A DNA stretch of 64,000 bases from Anisodus tanguticus (lineage: Eukaryota > Streptophyta > Magnoliopsida > Solanales > Solanaceae). Under the pieces are notes generated by a model. It had not been told where the DNA came from, did no database searches, and worked only from the letters and a program-made list of their open reading frames with translations. Each line of letters begins with the position of its first letter. Positions within the stretch are counted from its first letter, which is position 1. Made by a program: the position numbers and the translations under genes. Below, piece by piece: positions 34,477 to 45,989 of this stretch. The stretch is taken from positions 15,927,001 to 15,991,000 of the forward strand of contig CM067550.1 in assembly GCA_034509755.1 (NCBI GenBank). The letters are read 5' to 3'.

Positions 34477-35084
34477 CACCCCCACAGTCATAGCGGGCGG
34501 TCTTCGAACGCTGAGACCGTCCCTAAAATCTTCAAAAAGGACCGAGGGAAGACCCTTTGTAAAGATGTCTGCAATTTGGTATCTTGACGAGACATAACAG
34601 ACGCGTACCTGACCACGAGCAACCTTTTTGCGGACAAAGTGAATGTCCATCTCGATATGCTTAGTGCGTTGGTGCTGAACCGGATTACCAGAAAGGTAGA
34701 TGACACTAATATTATCGCAATAAACCAAGGTTGCTTTCTGAATGAGACAATGAAGCTCCAAAAGCAAATTACGTAACCAACATAATTCCGAGACCACATT
34801 AGCTACCCCTCGATATTCGGCCTCGACACTGGATCGGGACAATGTCGACTGACGTTTTGCCGACCATGAGACCAGGTTATTTCCAAGAAACATACAATAG
34901 CCAGACGTAGACCGTCTGGTGTCTGGACATCCACCCAATCAACATCCGTATACGAGACAAGTGTGGACGTCGAGGAAGGATATAAATGCAAACCAAAGTC
35001 AAGTGTACCCTGAATATACCGAATGATGTGTTTGAGTGCATTCATGTGCTCAATTCTGGGATCATGCATGAACAAACACACTTG
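34477..35084 (-). pseudogene. RNase H of element E
   Basis: The minus-strand stretch has EHMNALKHIIRYIQGTLDFG, SYTDVDW and, after a one-base frame change near 34940, DTRRSTSGYCMFLGNN, RSSVEAEYRGVANV, YCDNISVIYLSGNPVQH and KHIEMDIHFVRKKVARGQ. It runs on to DIFTKGLPSVLFEDFRD, which element B has only out of frame. The end reads through the polypurine tract into the LTR. Confidence 0.87.
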
Positions 35085-35720
35085 CTGGACATCATATGTA
35101 ATATCCAGTCTCGTAAAGGTAAGTTACTGAAGGGCCCCTGCAAGGCTGCGATAGCGGGTCAGATCCTCGTAGGGTACGCCGGTCGCGGCACTAAGCTTGG
35201 GTTTAGTATCAACTGAAGTGGAAGTGGACTTACAAGATGACATCCCAGCCCTCTCGATGATCTCAGCTACATACTTCTGTTGAGATAAGAATAACCCATC
35301 TGAATGACGAGTGACAGCAATCCCCAAAAAGTAACTCAAGGGCCCCAAGTCTTTCATAGCAAACTTAGAGCTGAGCATGGTCATGATAGACTGGCGTAAG
35401 GCATCGAAAGAGGCAGTCAAGATAATATCATCCACATATAGCAGAATGTAGGCCAAGGACGAACCACGACGGTTTATGAACAAGGAATTATCCGACCTAC
35501 TATGACTGAATCCAATAGTCGAAACATAATTTGAGTCTTACTATCACCCACAAGCCGCGCCTTATGTCGAGCAAATGAACCATCTGAATTCTCCTTATGA
35601 GCAAAAATCCACATAGACCTGATAATATTAATACCAGATGGACGGGGCACCAACTCCCACGTCTTATTATCAATAAGAGTATTATATTCATCAGTCATAG
35701 CAATTTTGCAATTCGGGTCA
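35085..35720 (-). pseudogene. Reverse transcriptase of element E, deleted
   Basis: The N-terminal part TDEYNTLIDNKTWELVPRPS and FARHKARLVGDSKTQ joins directly, near 35535, to sequence matching the later FVSSIGFSHSRSDNSLF. About 270 bp are lost, including the LDVKN and LYGLxQAPRxWY motifs. After the join the frame changes and continues at 35483 with LLYVDDIILTASFDALRQS and FAMKDLGPLSYFLGI. The catalytic YVDD is present but the fingers-palm segment is missing, so the enzyme is dead. Confidence 0.88.
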
Positions 35721-37414
35721 TTTAAGGCAGACACAGGATTACGGGGTAAGGGGGATTTAGGGACATTAAAATGTAAATTAAAATGTCTTTTTGGTGTAAA
35801 AATACTCCGTTGACTACGAGTGACCGGTCTATGACTTGAGGAAGAATTGAGTGGATTTCGAGAATTTGCTGGGCTCGGGACGGACTGGGCAGCAAGCAGT
35901 GGGCCTGCTGGCCTAATTCGGGAAATAAGAACAGGAATTGGACCAGTTCCAGAATTGGGCTGGACTGGCCCAATCTCTGGAACTGGCCTAGTGGCGGTAC
36001 CAGCAGTGGGCGACAGACCAGTGGGGCCAGTGGGCAGTGGGCCCGCTGGAGAAGTTTGGGTGCGGGAGACGTCCGAAAAATGCTGAATAATATACGGGGA
36101 TATACTATAATCCAAAAAATTATTCGAACTAGGCACAAGAGTATTAACTTTAGCAAATGGAAATTGGGATTCATAAAAAATGACATGGCGATTAATGATG
36201 ATTTTATTAGAGGATAAATCAAAGCATTTGTAGCCACGATGATTAAACGGAAAACCCAAAAACACACACGGAGTAGACCGGGCTTGAAGTTTGTTAATTG
36301 TGGTGGACGGGAATAACGGATAACACAAACACCCCAAAACCCGAAGATGAGAATATGAAGGAATTTTATTATATAAAATTTGAAGGGGGGCAGAATATGT
36401 CAAACCTTTGGAAGGAATAATGTTAAGGAGATATGTAGTCATTTGTAGAGCATGATGCCAAAAGGACGGGGGTACGGAAGAATGGTTTAATAAAGTTCGG
36501 ACAATGTTATTTATGGAACGAATTTTGCGTTCAGCTTTCCCATTTTGTGAAGACGTATGAGGACAAAAAAACTGAAAATTGATCCCATTATTAGCACAAA
36601 ATTCCTGAAACACCCCATTGTCATATTCTTTGCCATTATCACATTGAATATTTTTTATTTCTCGGTCGAATTGAGTTCTGATGAATGATTTAAATTTTAA
36701 GAAGACGGAAAACACTTGAGATTATTTTGCTATCGGAAACGTCTATAAAAACTTAGAATAATCATCCAAAAACAGAACATAATATCGATGACCTAGAGAA
36801 CTAAGAACAGGAGACGTCCATAAGTCGCTATAAATAATATTAAATGGCATTAAAGTATGAGAATTTGAGTCTACAAGTGACAACTCTTTCCTAACGAACA
36901 AGACTGACAATTTGGAGTACTACTCGTACCCTTACATGAAATAAAACTATTTTTATCTAAAGATGACAAAATAGATGATCCGGATGACCAAGAGGAGCAT
37001 GCCACAAGGAGGGAGAAATGGCTGCAAAGGCGGATGACAGGGCTTGACTCGATGGACCGGAACTGGGTGTGATAGAAAAAAGATCTCCCCTACTATCACA
37101 CCTCATGAGAGAACTCCCCGTATTGAAATCCTTCAAAGAGAAACCAAATGGATCAAATTCAATAGAAACAGAATTGTCAGTAGTGAATTTACGGACAGAG
37201 ACTAAGTTTTTAATCAATTTGGGGGCGTGTAGGGTGTTTTTCAAGATAAGAGGTGGATTAGAGAGAGATAAAGTTTTATGACCATAACCACGAATTGGAA
37301 TAGAATTACCATTACCAATAATTATACCGCGAGGGTTGCTCAAATTGGAATAAGACTAGAGCGTACCTAAATCGGATGTCATGTGGGTAGTGGCACCGGT
37401 GTCCATATACCAAT
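35721..37414 (-). pseudogene. Protease, integrase and linker of element E
   Basis: The protease DTGATTHMTSDLGTL is at 37414-37356, followed by one stop, then GRGYGHKT-like and LIKNLVSVRKFTTDN to 36957. The GAG-pre-integrase reads LWHAPLGHPD. After several breaks the open stretch from 36715 shows the integrase residues in QCDNGKEYDN (second Asp) and SSQNGKAERKIRSINNIV (Glu), then FWHHALQMTTYLLN and GCLCYPLFPST. A Pro/Gly/Thr-rich linker (about 36100-35850) leads into RT. This integrase C-terminal half is the best-preserved of the copia set here. Confidence 0.87.
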
Positions 37415-38565
37415 TTGGATCCGGAGGATTTAAACCAAGCGTGTGCATTACGGCTTCGATGTCGGTAGACGTGGGCGCCGATGCGTGATGGGCCTGCGGG
37501 GGCCGAGGCCCAAGCACCCCTACTTGCGGTTTCGACCTAGACTGCTGACTGTATGTGGAACAAGCCGGGTGGGCACGGGCTGCTCTCGGGCCACCTTGCC
37601 GCGTTGGGCGGGAATTGGCTGGGCCGAAACGACCGCGTAGGGAAGCGGGCCGGGCCCAAGCGCTGCTTGCGGGGCCTGCGCCATGCACCGCATGGGGCCC
37701 CCACTGTGGGCCATAGAACTGGTTGTTGCTGCTGCTGACCACCGCGAGGACCCCCTACTGCTACCACCATTCTGCCGGCTGCCGCCATTGTTGCCGCTGC
37801 GATTCTTGCCATTATTTTTCTTGTTTTCACCCTTTTTGCCGCCATCGTTGTTGCGGTTTTGGCCCGCGTTGTTGGAACCGGTAGGATACACTGTGGACTC
37901 GGTCATAATGACTACAGGACTAGCACCGGTAGCCACTCATTTTTCCATTCCTGCTTCTTCGAGTGTAAGCATAGAACGAGCCTGATAAAATTACGAAAGC
38001 GGGTTGCTTTGCCGAGGAAGCGTTCCCATACCACTATAGGCCTCGGAGAGGCCGAAAACCATTTGGAGGACCAAACGATCATTTGAAACTGGCGTGCCAA
38101 CGTTGCGAAGTTGGTCCGTCAATTTTGTAATCTTTTGCAATAAGCCGAAACATTAGGAAAATCTTCCATATTGACGTGGGAGAAATCCTACTCAAGGGTA
38201 ACAACTCTAGAATTTTTATTATCTTGGAATATATCACGCAGTCTATCCCAAGTCGCATGTGCCGTAGCGTCAGGCTCAATAATTGTTTGCAAAAGATCGA
38301 TAGAAATTGTGGAATATATCCACTGAAGGACGGTAGCATCAAGAGTCGTCCACAACTTAGGATCATCCTCACATTTTGGCACCTCCGTATCCTCAGTAGC
38401 TGCGGGGATTATGTGATGGATGACTTGATGCGATCGTGCGTGGATTTTGAACAATTCGGCCCACGTCGCATATTAGACGTTTTCTATTTCAAGAACAAGA
38501 GGGATGTTATTCTTGATGTTAGAAACTGTAAAGGAAGGATGAAACGTGTTCCGGGATGTAGACAT
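37415..38565 (-). pseudogene. Copia gag of element E, broken
   Basis: The ATG at 38565-38563 begins MSTSRNTFHPSFTVSN. A stop replaces Gln in ENVQYATW near 38474. The frame then runs KIHARSHQVIHHIIPA, LWTTLDATVLQWIYSTIS, DLLQTIIEPDATAHATWDRL and FQDNKNSRVVTLE to 38188, where frame changes begin. The tail (37936-37520) is rich in Asn, Lys and Gly (KKGENKKNNGKNRSGNN) and then Pro/Ala-rich. No zinc knuckle was seen. Confidence 0.83.
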
Positions 38566-38740
38566 ATTGATAGAACAATATGTGATTGAGGGATTTGGGA
38601 GAAAAATTTGGGAAGAGGAGGTACCGTCGGAATAAACCAATCCGAGAACAAGTTGCGGAAAAAACTTGATCTCAGTATTTGTTCACTGTTTGGTCGACGA
38701 CCAAGAGGAAGAAAATAGGGAGAGGATTTTAAGACCTAGA

Positions 38741-38752
38741 CTTCTAATACCA
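38741..38752 (-). other. Primer binding site of element E
   Basis: The minus strand reads TGGTATTAGAAG, one or two changes from the initiator-Met tRNA complement, and directly follows the LTR. Confidence 0.75.
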
Positions 38753-39087
38753 TGAAAGAAATAATCTCTTGATTATTTTCATTAATTGAAGGGCTATATA
38801 TACAAGTTACATATTTCTATAATAGGAGAATCTTATTCCTATTCTATTCCTAAAACCTTATTCTACTTGGATTCTAATTATACAATTATGGTAAGTGTAC
38901 AAAACTAATTAAGGTAACCTTTACATTACAATATTACAACAATATACACAACCAATATACATTACGTGATGGGCCAACCCGAGATGGGCTTTCTGCCTAT
39001 CTACCGTGTTGGGCCTTTATCCGAAAGTACCCGTGATATACATCATGTATACCAAGTGTATATCACGGATATATACCTTGCTTAACA
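38753..39087 (-). repeat. LTR of element E (5' in element sense)
   Basis: It is 335 bp and matches 34169-34476. It keeps the CCAACCCGAGATGGG segment lost from the other LTR. Confidence 0.9.
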
Positions 39088-39198
39088 TATCTGAAATTAC
39101 ATCACCCACTCGAATACAAGACTTCTATAAGACCCAAAGGCAGAAGAGTGAAGAACAAACTGAGGGAGGAGGTTTTTTCGTTTTTCGATGGAGGATGA

Positions 39199-39444
39199 TA
39201 CAAAAGCGCTCTTGGTCTTGCATCCGTATCCGCAGCTAAAGTAATCTTCTCCCCCTCCGAATCGGGAGGCCACTTGGAATGGAAATGGCTCGGCCCACTT
39301 GCATCATTTGATGAAAGTAATATAGTCGCCTCCAAGATCACAGAAGAGTTATGCAATGCCAACTTCCTTTTTCCTGTTTACAAGAAGAAAATAGATGACA
39401 GTGTTATTGTTTGCTCAAGGTTGCGACGTGATGAGGGAATATAG
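39199..39444 (+). pseudogene. Unrecognised coding-like fragment
   Basis: The plus strand is open for 81 codons without an ATG start, ending at TAG 39442-39444. The peptide looks protein-like: KSALGLASVSAAKVIFSP, then GGHLEWKWLGPLASFDES, ITEELCNANFLFPVYKKK and SVIVCSRLRRDEG. Codon use and composition fit a plant exon better than the AT-rich neighbours do. I do not recognise the family. It lies between element E and the receptor-kinase pseudogene on the opposite strand, and may be an orphan exon or pseudogene piece. Confidence 0.35.
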
Positions 39445-39777
39445 GGATCAGAAAATTGTGTTAGCAGGTTTTTCCAGAGGCTCAAAATTACCCATGTTTT
39501 TAAAACCTTTTCACTCATCACATGATATTAAATGAAATGATTTTCTATGTATAAAGAACTTACTAGAAATCATATACAACATGTGAAAAAACCGGACACC
39601 CCCAATAAAATGAAAAAAGGATCAACATATTGAGCAATGCAGGTTTTCAAAGTTAACTTTCTATATAAAACTCAGAACTTAGTCAACTAAATTGTAACAA
39701 AAACAAAAAATAAATTTTCATATAATCCATGAGCAAAAGTGGAATTAACAAACACCTAAGAAAGGTATGTACCATTT

Positions 39778-40960
39778 TCACTTAGTTATCCACCCATCAT
39801 CAGAGAGATCATCCGAACTTGATGTTTCGATCTGAGCAGCAGAAGCACTGGCATCAACATGACTGAAATCATTGAATTGTGGAGATAGCTCGCCAATAGG
39901 GATGGCACTGTTTTCTTCAGGATGATCTTGAATGACAGACTCTTGGAGATGAAGTGCATACTCCAGACTCCACAGCACATCACCCATAGATGGACTATCT
40001 ACACCAGAATCAGCTAAGCATTTCCCCGCTGTTTCTCCAAACTTCCTGAGAGAATCTGGCCTTATTTTGCCCCCAAGATTGGGATCTATGATTTGTTCCA
40101 GTTGTCCCTTCTTCTGCCACTTCATTGCCCATACAGCTAAGCTGAGCTTCTCCCTTGGAAGAGATGGATCAATGACACGCCTAGCACAAAGAACTTCGAA
40201 TAAAACAACATCGAAATAATAAACATCAGATTTTTCTGTCAGCTGTTGCATTCTAAAATATTCAGGATCAAGGTAGCCAAATGATCCTTTCATGACTGTG
40301 GTAACATGGGTTTGATCAAGCCCGTGCATTGTCTTGGACAGTCCAAAATCAGCAACTTTCCCCACAAAATTCTCATCAAGCAATATGTTTGTAGACATGA
40401 CATCACGATGTATAATTGCGCCTGTATGAAGGTAGTGCAGAGCTCTGGCTGCCCCGATGCATATCTCCAGCCTCTGCTCCCAGCTCATACTGGTTCGTCG
40501 ATCTGACCCATACAAATGGCTCCTGAGGGTCCCATTCTCCATGTACTCATAAACTAGAATCATCTCATTTATTTCATCACAGTATCCAATCAATGAAACC
40601 AGATATGGATGGCGGAACTGAGAGAGCATCTCAATTTCTGTTCGAAACTCTCCAAGACCTTGTGGGGACTCACGACTAGACCTTTTCAGAGCCACCTTTG
40701 TGCCATCGCACAGAACACCTCCGTAAACCTTCCCAAAGCCACCCACTCCAATGACCAAACTCTCATCAAAGTTATTAGTTGCTTCCTGCAAAGCTGAAAA
40801 AGGAACTAAACACTTTCAAAAGGAACGCGATAACTCGCATCACTTATGGAAGTTGCTCCCTTCGAATGCTTGCTTCCCATGGTGCGTATGGAGTGCCACC
40901 ATTAATAGACAAAGGAATCCAAGCCTTTGACCGGGGCAAGCTGAAGTGAATCTAGGATTT
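39778..40960 (-). pseudogene. CrRLK1L receptor kinase pseudogene (HERK1-like)
   Basis: The minus strand encodes a kinase domain like that of HERK1-type CrRLK1L receptors, which sense cell-wall state at the plasma membrane. The 337-codon frame from 40791 has the ATP loop G15VGGFGKV22, K36 in VALK, E54, HRD128-130, DFG148-150 and the C-terminal GELSPQFNDFSHVDAS. Defects: the HRDxK lysine is Met132, residues before HRD are lost (YLHTG-AIIHRD), and DVYSFGVV reads DVYYFDVV. The normal end (SMSRVFSQLVKSEGR-like) is replaced by DDGWITK. Upstream, 40960-40800 still shows juxtamembrane similarity (INGGTPY, MGSKHSKGATSISDASYRVPF) but with frameshifts and a duplicated GTTCCTTTT. The malectin-like ectodomain and membrane span are absent. 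It is 5'-truncated and probably inactive. Confidence 0.85.
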
Positions 40961-41099
40961 GTAAAACATGAGCACAAACTAAAGAAGCAGGACAAAATGT
41001 ATTAAGTAAGAATTTATCCCTAGTCCTCTAGATAAGTAACTCAACATTCAATCAAATGCACCATTTAACCAACAGATAATATTATACCAATTTTAAAAA
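40961..41099. other. Junction upstream of kinase pseudogene
   Basis: Plain AT-rich sequence follows the point where receptor-kinase similarity ends. No ectodomain sequence is recognisable. Confidence 0.4.
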
Positions 41100-41377
41100 A
41101 TACTCTCTTCGTTTCAAAATGCTTGTCTTAGTTACTCCTACTATTTGAGGAGTCAAAGTATATTTTCTTGGACCATATTTTTCTCAAATTCCATATAAAT
41201 ATTTTGAATTGGTAAGTAGTAACTATTGTGGCTTATAATAACTTTTATGTAATTTCTAAATATGTAAATTTTATTTCGAAAAAATTGAAAATTCTATTTC
41301 TGAATTTGCACTAGACATTAGTTAGTTTGACACTCGTACTCCGAATCAAGACAAACATTGTGAAACAGAGAGAGTAT
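41100..41377. mobile_element. Stowaway-type MITE
   Basis: The left end is TACTCTCTTCGTTTCAAAAT and the right end in reverse complement TACTCTCTCTGTTTCACAAT; the repeats extend on (TGCTTGTCTTA, TGTTTGTCTTG). The length is about 278 bp with TA at both edges and no coding sequence. Confidence 0.82.
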
Positions 41378-42004
41378 AGACATTAAATACCCAGCTTTAC
41401 AGAAAGACCATGGGTTTACGCGTTCCGAATTTTGCCAAATATATTCGCCCCTGCTTCACTGTTTTCTTAAGAAAAATCCAAAACTTAGAAGTAAATCTCA
41501 TGATGGGAAGGTTTCATTGTTTCAAAGTTGAAAACAAATACTTTAAAAGAAATAATTAACCCTGAGAAAGATCTAGAACAATTGCAACTATAATTGAAGC
41601 ATGTAGATGAAAAACACAAATGTGTAAATTAATTGTGGGTGTGTTGGTGACAGCTCGTGGAAGATAAGGGCTATTAACATTAATAGGGGAGGGAGTAAAT
41701 TGTGATCCAATTACCTAGACCCCTACAACCCCTTTTGCATAAATTGAAAACAATGCATTTCAGTTTGGTTAGAAAAACGCATGAAGCATTTCTGGATTTG
41801 GAAAGAATCATTTCGTTCCTACTGTTAAAGGAAATGAAAGCCAAGCAAAATCCTATACTAAGCACTCAATATAACTCATATGATGCCCCTCTGTTGAACG
41901 ACGAATTAGAGCAAAAAAATTAGAGAAAGCTTGCTTAGTAATTTTAAGTATAGCACAGGGTATACACAACAACGTTTTACTCTACTCTTACGCTCGAGGT
42001 ATGT
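41378..42004. other. AT-rich intergenic sequence, no gene
   Basis: There is a 73-codon chance frame at 41702-41923 without recognisable motifs. Nothing else is supported. Confidence 0.45.
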
Positions 42005-43188
42005 TAAGGCAAATTATTTCTTTCTTTTGGCATGTTCCATGTAATGAAATATAACTGTGATATTGCTCCATAATTTATTCTACTCCTAGTAGTTACGAAT
42101 ATTCATGTTATTGATTTCAATGCTAATAACATGTCTAAATATATTTCTAAGTCCTTATTGAGGCATACGAAAAAGATGTTGATGTTCCCACTTTTAGCCG
42201 AATGTATAAAGGTATTAGGTCATCCATTGAGGTTGGAATATGGTGTTACCATTCATGCATTTTCATTTGCATTGCATTCATATATTACCCTGAACCACTT
42301 GTGTTATGCACACTACTATATGGTAAATATATATATATATATATGTATGGGGAATGGGAAAAGGGAAAGGCGTTATATACGCACACCATCTGCAGTTGGT
42401 ACAGACTATCACAAAAGAGTCCGAAGAGGCCAATATGATGTGATGCCCTTGTGTGGCGATATAACCTGATGCCCACATAGGTGGTTATGAGAGGATTCCT
42501 GTGTGGACATTAGTATATCGCATTTGCATTATACATACATTCATTAATCATTACATGGTATGGTGCCCACAAATATGGTAAGGAAGATGCCCGATGATAT
42601 GTATAAGTATATTACATTGTGCATAACATTTAGGCATATGTGTTAGGGCCCATAGAGGCATTTGCTGCTGGTCAGTTGTTTCTGTTTCAGTTGTTGTTAT
42701 ATCCCTGTTATACTCTTGTTCATGCCTGACATACTCAATACATCAGTCGTACTGACGTCCCTTTTGTCGGGGGACGCTGCGTTTCATGCCCGCATGTTCG
42801 GTTAAAGAAGGTGACGGTTCACGCTAGTAGGTTGCTGGTTCAGCTGATGTTGGAGCACTCTATTTGTTTCAGAGTTGCAGTCTGGTCGTGGTACAATATT
42901 TTTGCATACACACATGGGTATGGAGGGGTCCTATCCCGTCCTTGTGATGTCATTTATTCTTTAGAGGCTTGTAGACAGGTGTCCTGTGGGTGGTAGTCAT
43001 GTACGGCCTCGTCGGCCTTAGTGTATGAATATATAAGTTGGGTTCTTTTTGGTTATCTGATTTTTCATAGCATTTTTTTTTGGCTTAGTCCATGTTTAAT
43101 TACGAGTTGGGTGTTGATAGTGTGATTAGCGGTACCCGGCGGGAGGGATTCGGGTGCCCATCGTGGCCCTCCGGTTTGGGTCGTGACA
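42005..43188 (+). repeat. Truncated gypsy LTR (Del/Tekay-like)
   Basis: The right end GGTTTGGGTCGTGACA (43173-43188) and interior words CATACTCAATACATCAG, TACTGACGTCCCTTTTGTC and GGGGACGCTGCGTTTCATGC resemble LTRs of chromovirus-type gypsy elements common in Solanaceae (recalled, not searched). The left limit is approximate. It contains a (TA)n run at 42329-42343. No primer site or gag follows; instead copia element D begins at once, so this LTR truncates D or was joined to it. Confidence 0.6.
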
Positions 43189-43840
43189 TTCTTGCAGTCA
43201 ATCAAGAACTTTATTTCCATAACTGTTGAGATGGAAAAGTTTAGTATTCCTCTTGAGCGGAACTGTTTAAGATCCATTGTCGTGTATACAAAGTCATCAA
43301 TCACATCATCCCTTAAAAATCAAAGCCCACTATCAAACCCCTGGAGAAACATGATTACGAACTTTGGTCACGTCTAGATGTTGTTTTTCTACAATGGATC
43401 TATGGCACAATCTCGAACAACCTATTGCATATAATCATTGAAACCGACGCTACTGCATAACAAACTTGGGAGCGATTGGAAAATATCTTTCACGATAAGA
43501 AGACACAATATGCGTTGTAATTTGGAAAATCAATTCAAGGACATTCAACATGACAATTTTCCTAATGCGTCGGCCTATTGTCAAGAGCTTAAGATGATCA
43601 CTGATCAACTCTCCAATGTCGGCGCACCGGTCACCAATCAATGATTGGTGATGCAAGTTATTACGGGTTTGAATGAATCTTATGACGGTGTCCCTACTAT
43701 CATTCAACAATGCATGCCATTACCTCCATTCTATGAGGCCCGTTTCGAGACTCATCCTTTAAGAAACACGAAAAATCAAGTGGATCACGGTCAATGCAAT
43801 TACTGTCGATGCCACCCTCATAACCATCGGTAGCACAATT
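43189..43840 (+). pseudogene. gag remnant of element D
   Basis: Similarity to C's gag starts at KNFISITVEMEKF and continues through YTKSSIT-type out-of-frame sequence. At 43515-43644 it has LENQFKDIQHDNFPNASAYC and MITDQLSNVGAPVTNQ, and at 43645 (after a stop where C reads RL) QVITGLNESYDGVPTIIQQC and MPLPPFYEARF. It is split over at least three frames. Confidence 0.78.
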
Positions 43841-44169
43841 GTCGACCCGATGGGCTTGGCCTCTGCCCCGCAACATTGACAAGCCAACAATCCAAAATGT
43901 GGCTCACAATCCTAGACTAACAACAAAGGGAAAAATTCTGACCGAAGCCGCGGTGGCCGAACCAGAACAGTAGCAGCGGTGGTAGAGGGCAGCCCCCGCC
44001 GGCCGGCAGCCAGCCGCAATGGCAACAATAGTGGTAGCAGCCTCCGCTATGGGCTGCCTACTCACTATGGGCTACGTGGGCCCTACCGGCTTGGGCTGCT
44101 CCACCGTGTCCCCTCCCGATGTCATCCTAGGCCCCATCTTCGTCCTGACAGCCCTAGCCAGGCAAGGTG

Positions 44170-45560
44170 GCTATGAACACGATGTCTCTCAATGCACCAG
44201 ACGACGGTTGGTACATGGATACTAGTGCTACATCTCATACGGCGGCATTCCAAGGTACTCTTTCGTCTTATTTCATTATGAGCAATTTAAATCGAAATAT
44301 TATTATTGATAGTGGACAAGGCATTCCCATTTAAGGTTACGCACAATCATCCCTCTCCCGACCACATCCACCGTTAGTCTTAAACAATGTACTCCATGCC
44401 CCGAAACTTATCAAAAATCTAATCTATATACTTTCACAATCGACAATAATATTTCCCTTGAATTTGATCCTTTTGTTTTTTCTGTGAAGGACCTTATGAT
44501 AGGGACGTGAATAATGAGATGTGATAGCACCGGGGATCTCTATCCTATCACCACCACCATGGGCCATCTAGCCTCCTCTCCATCAACCCTTGCAGCTCTT
44601 TCGTCATCTTTATGACATAATAGATTAGGACATCCGGGAGATTCTGTTTTACGCTCCCTTAGCAAAAATAAATTTATTCAGTGCAAACATGTCTCTACTA
44701 CTCCTGTCTGTGAATCTTCCATTTTTGGGAAACATGTCAAAGTTCCATTTTATTATTCATCCATCTGTACTTTAATGCCATTTGATATAATACATAGTGA
44801 TTTATGGACTTCTCATATTTTAAGCACGATCGGACATAAATATATGTATTGTTTTTATATTATTATTCTAACTTTCTGTGGACTTTTCCCATTGGTAATA
44901 AGTCCCAAGTATATTCTATTTTTTCCTTTAGTGCTTTCATAAAGACACAATTTGAAAAGAATATAAAATTTTTTCAATGTGACAATGGAAGGAAATTCGA
45001 TAATCAATAATTCAAAATGTTATGCGCCAAACACGACCTTATTTTTCATTTTTCCTGTCCACATACCTCTCCACAAAATGGAAAAGCCAAACGAAAAATT
45101 AGAACCATAAGCAACTTAATTTGTACCCTACTTACCCACACCTCTATCCCCTTTATTTTTTGCACTATGCACTCTCAATGGCAACCTATCTCTTAAACTT
45201 TCTCTCAAACAAGTCTCTCAAACACAGGTCACCCACTCAAGTTCTCTATCTTCGGGATCCTTTCTATAAGTATTTACTAACTTTCAGATGTCTCCGCTAC
45301 TCCCTCAATCCCTCCACTCAAATCAACAAGCTGCAACCTCGATCATCCCCGTATGTCTTTCGTAGTTACCCCCAATCATAGAGGTTACAATTGTTAAGAC
45401 TTGTCAAGCCGAAAAATAATCGTTTCTAGGCATGTCATATTCAATGAGTCACAATTCCCCTTTGCCAAACTCAATTCTCCACTTCCAAATTCCTATGAAT
45501 TTCTAAATGATGGTCTAAATCCCCTTCTAATCCATCATTTGCAAAATCGGTCGTCATTAT
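44170..45560 (+). pseudogene. Protease and integrase remnant of element D
   Basis: The protease region reads DGWYMDTSATSHT near 44200-44235, with DTS as in element C, then NLNRNIIIDSGQGIPI and a stop. Integrase landmarks DIIHSDLWTSHIL (about 44785) and QCDNGRKFDN (about 44970) are visible. PQNGKAKRKIRTI near 45070 carries the region of the catalytic Glu, here Lys. The C-terminal part at 45121-45381 includes LSMATYLLNFLSNKSLKH. Frames change repeatedly, so there is no active enzyme. Confidence 0.75.
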
Positions 45561-45789
45561 CACCGGTAACCGGCCCTACCGTTGCCGTCCTGAGGCGGGC
45601 AGTCCATCCAGCCCCGCAATGGGAGCCTCAGATCAGCCCGTCATAGCCTTCTATCTCGGCTACCTCTCGGCCAACTGAGCCTTGGAACATCTCATCATGG
45701 CCTTTTGGCTTGGCTACCTCTCAGCCAGCCACCTCTCTCCCCGACACCACTGCCCCGTCTCGGCAATACTACCCCACTCCTGGTCTTAC
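45561..45789 (+). other. Pro-rich linker of element D with local duplication
   Basis: The linker contains two similar units, TCATAGCCTTCTATCTCGGC (45642-45661) and TCATGGCCTTTTGGCTTGGC (near 45694), each followed by TACCTCTC and (G/A)GCCA. They suggest a tandem duplication of about 50-60 bp. Confidence 0.5.
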
Positions 45790-45965
45790 TCGAAATCCCA
45801 AGGGCTGATGCATGTACACGGTCTCCTTAAGATCACCATGTAAGAAAGCATTCTTCACATCTAACTGATGAATGAGTCATGCCTTTGAAAGAGCCAGACT
45901 GAGAACAGTGCGAATGGTAGCCGGTTTGACCACCAGACTAAATGTCTCACCATAATTCACACCTT
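45790..45965 (-). repeat. Inverted RT patch of the B/E copia family
   Basis: Read on the minus strand this matches element B 7513-7692: GTGTGAATTATGGTGAGACA, GTCAAACCGGCTACCATTCG, TTCATCAGTTAGATGTGAAG and GTGTACATGCATCAGCCCTT. It lies in the linker of D in opposite orientation to D. The patch is closer to family B/E than to D's own RT. No terminal repeats or target duplication are seen, so it looks like filler DNA from break repair rather than a transposition. Confidence 0.8.
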
Positions 45966-45989
45966 CCGATCCCATCCAACCTCCAGCGG

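Larger units (their letters stand above)
34169..39087 (-). mobile_element. Full-length copia retrotransposon E
   Basis: The element is 4919 bp on the minus strand. LTRs are at 38753-39087 (5' in element sense) and 34169-34476 (3'). Both start TGTTAAGCAAGGTATA and end TTATTTCTTTCA. Flanks TATTT (34164-34168) and TATCT (39088-39092) fit a 5-bp duplication with one change. The LTRs differ by small deletions, including CCAACCCGAGATGGG absent at 34380. The encoded proteins are closest to element B. An internal deletion of about 270 bp removes part of RT. Confidence 0.92.

Noticed and set aside
37520..37985. Several overlapping frames of 60-138 codons on both strands
   Set aside because: They are shadows of the GC-rich Gag tail of element E.
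42278..42478. Overlapping 62-112-codon frames around an ATATAT run
   Set aside because: They lie in a gypsy LTR fragment and contain Tyr-Ile runs caused by the microsatellite.
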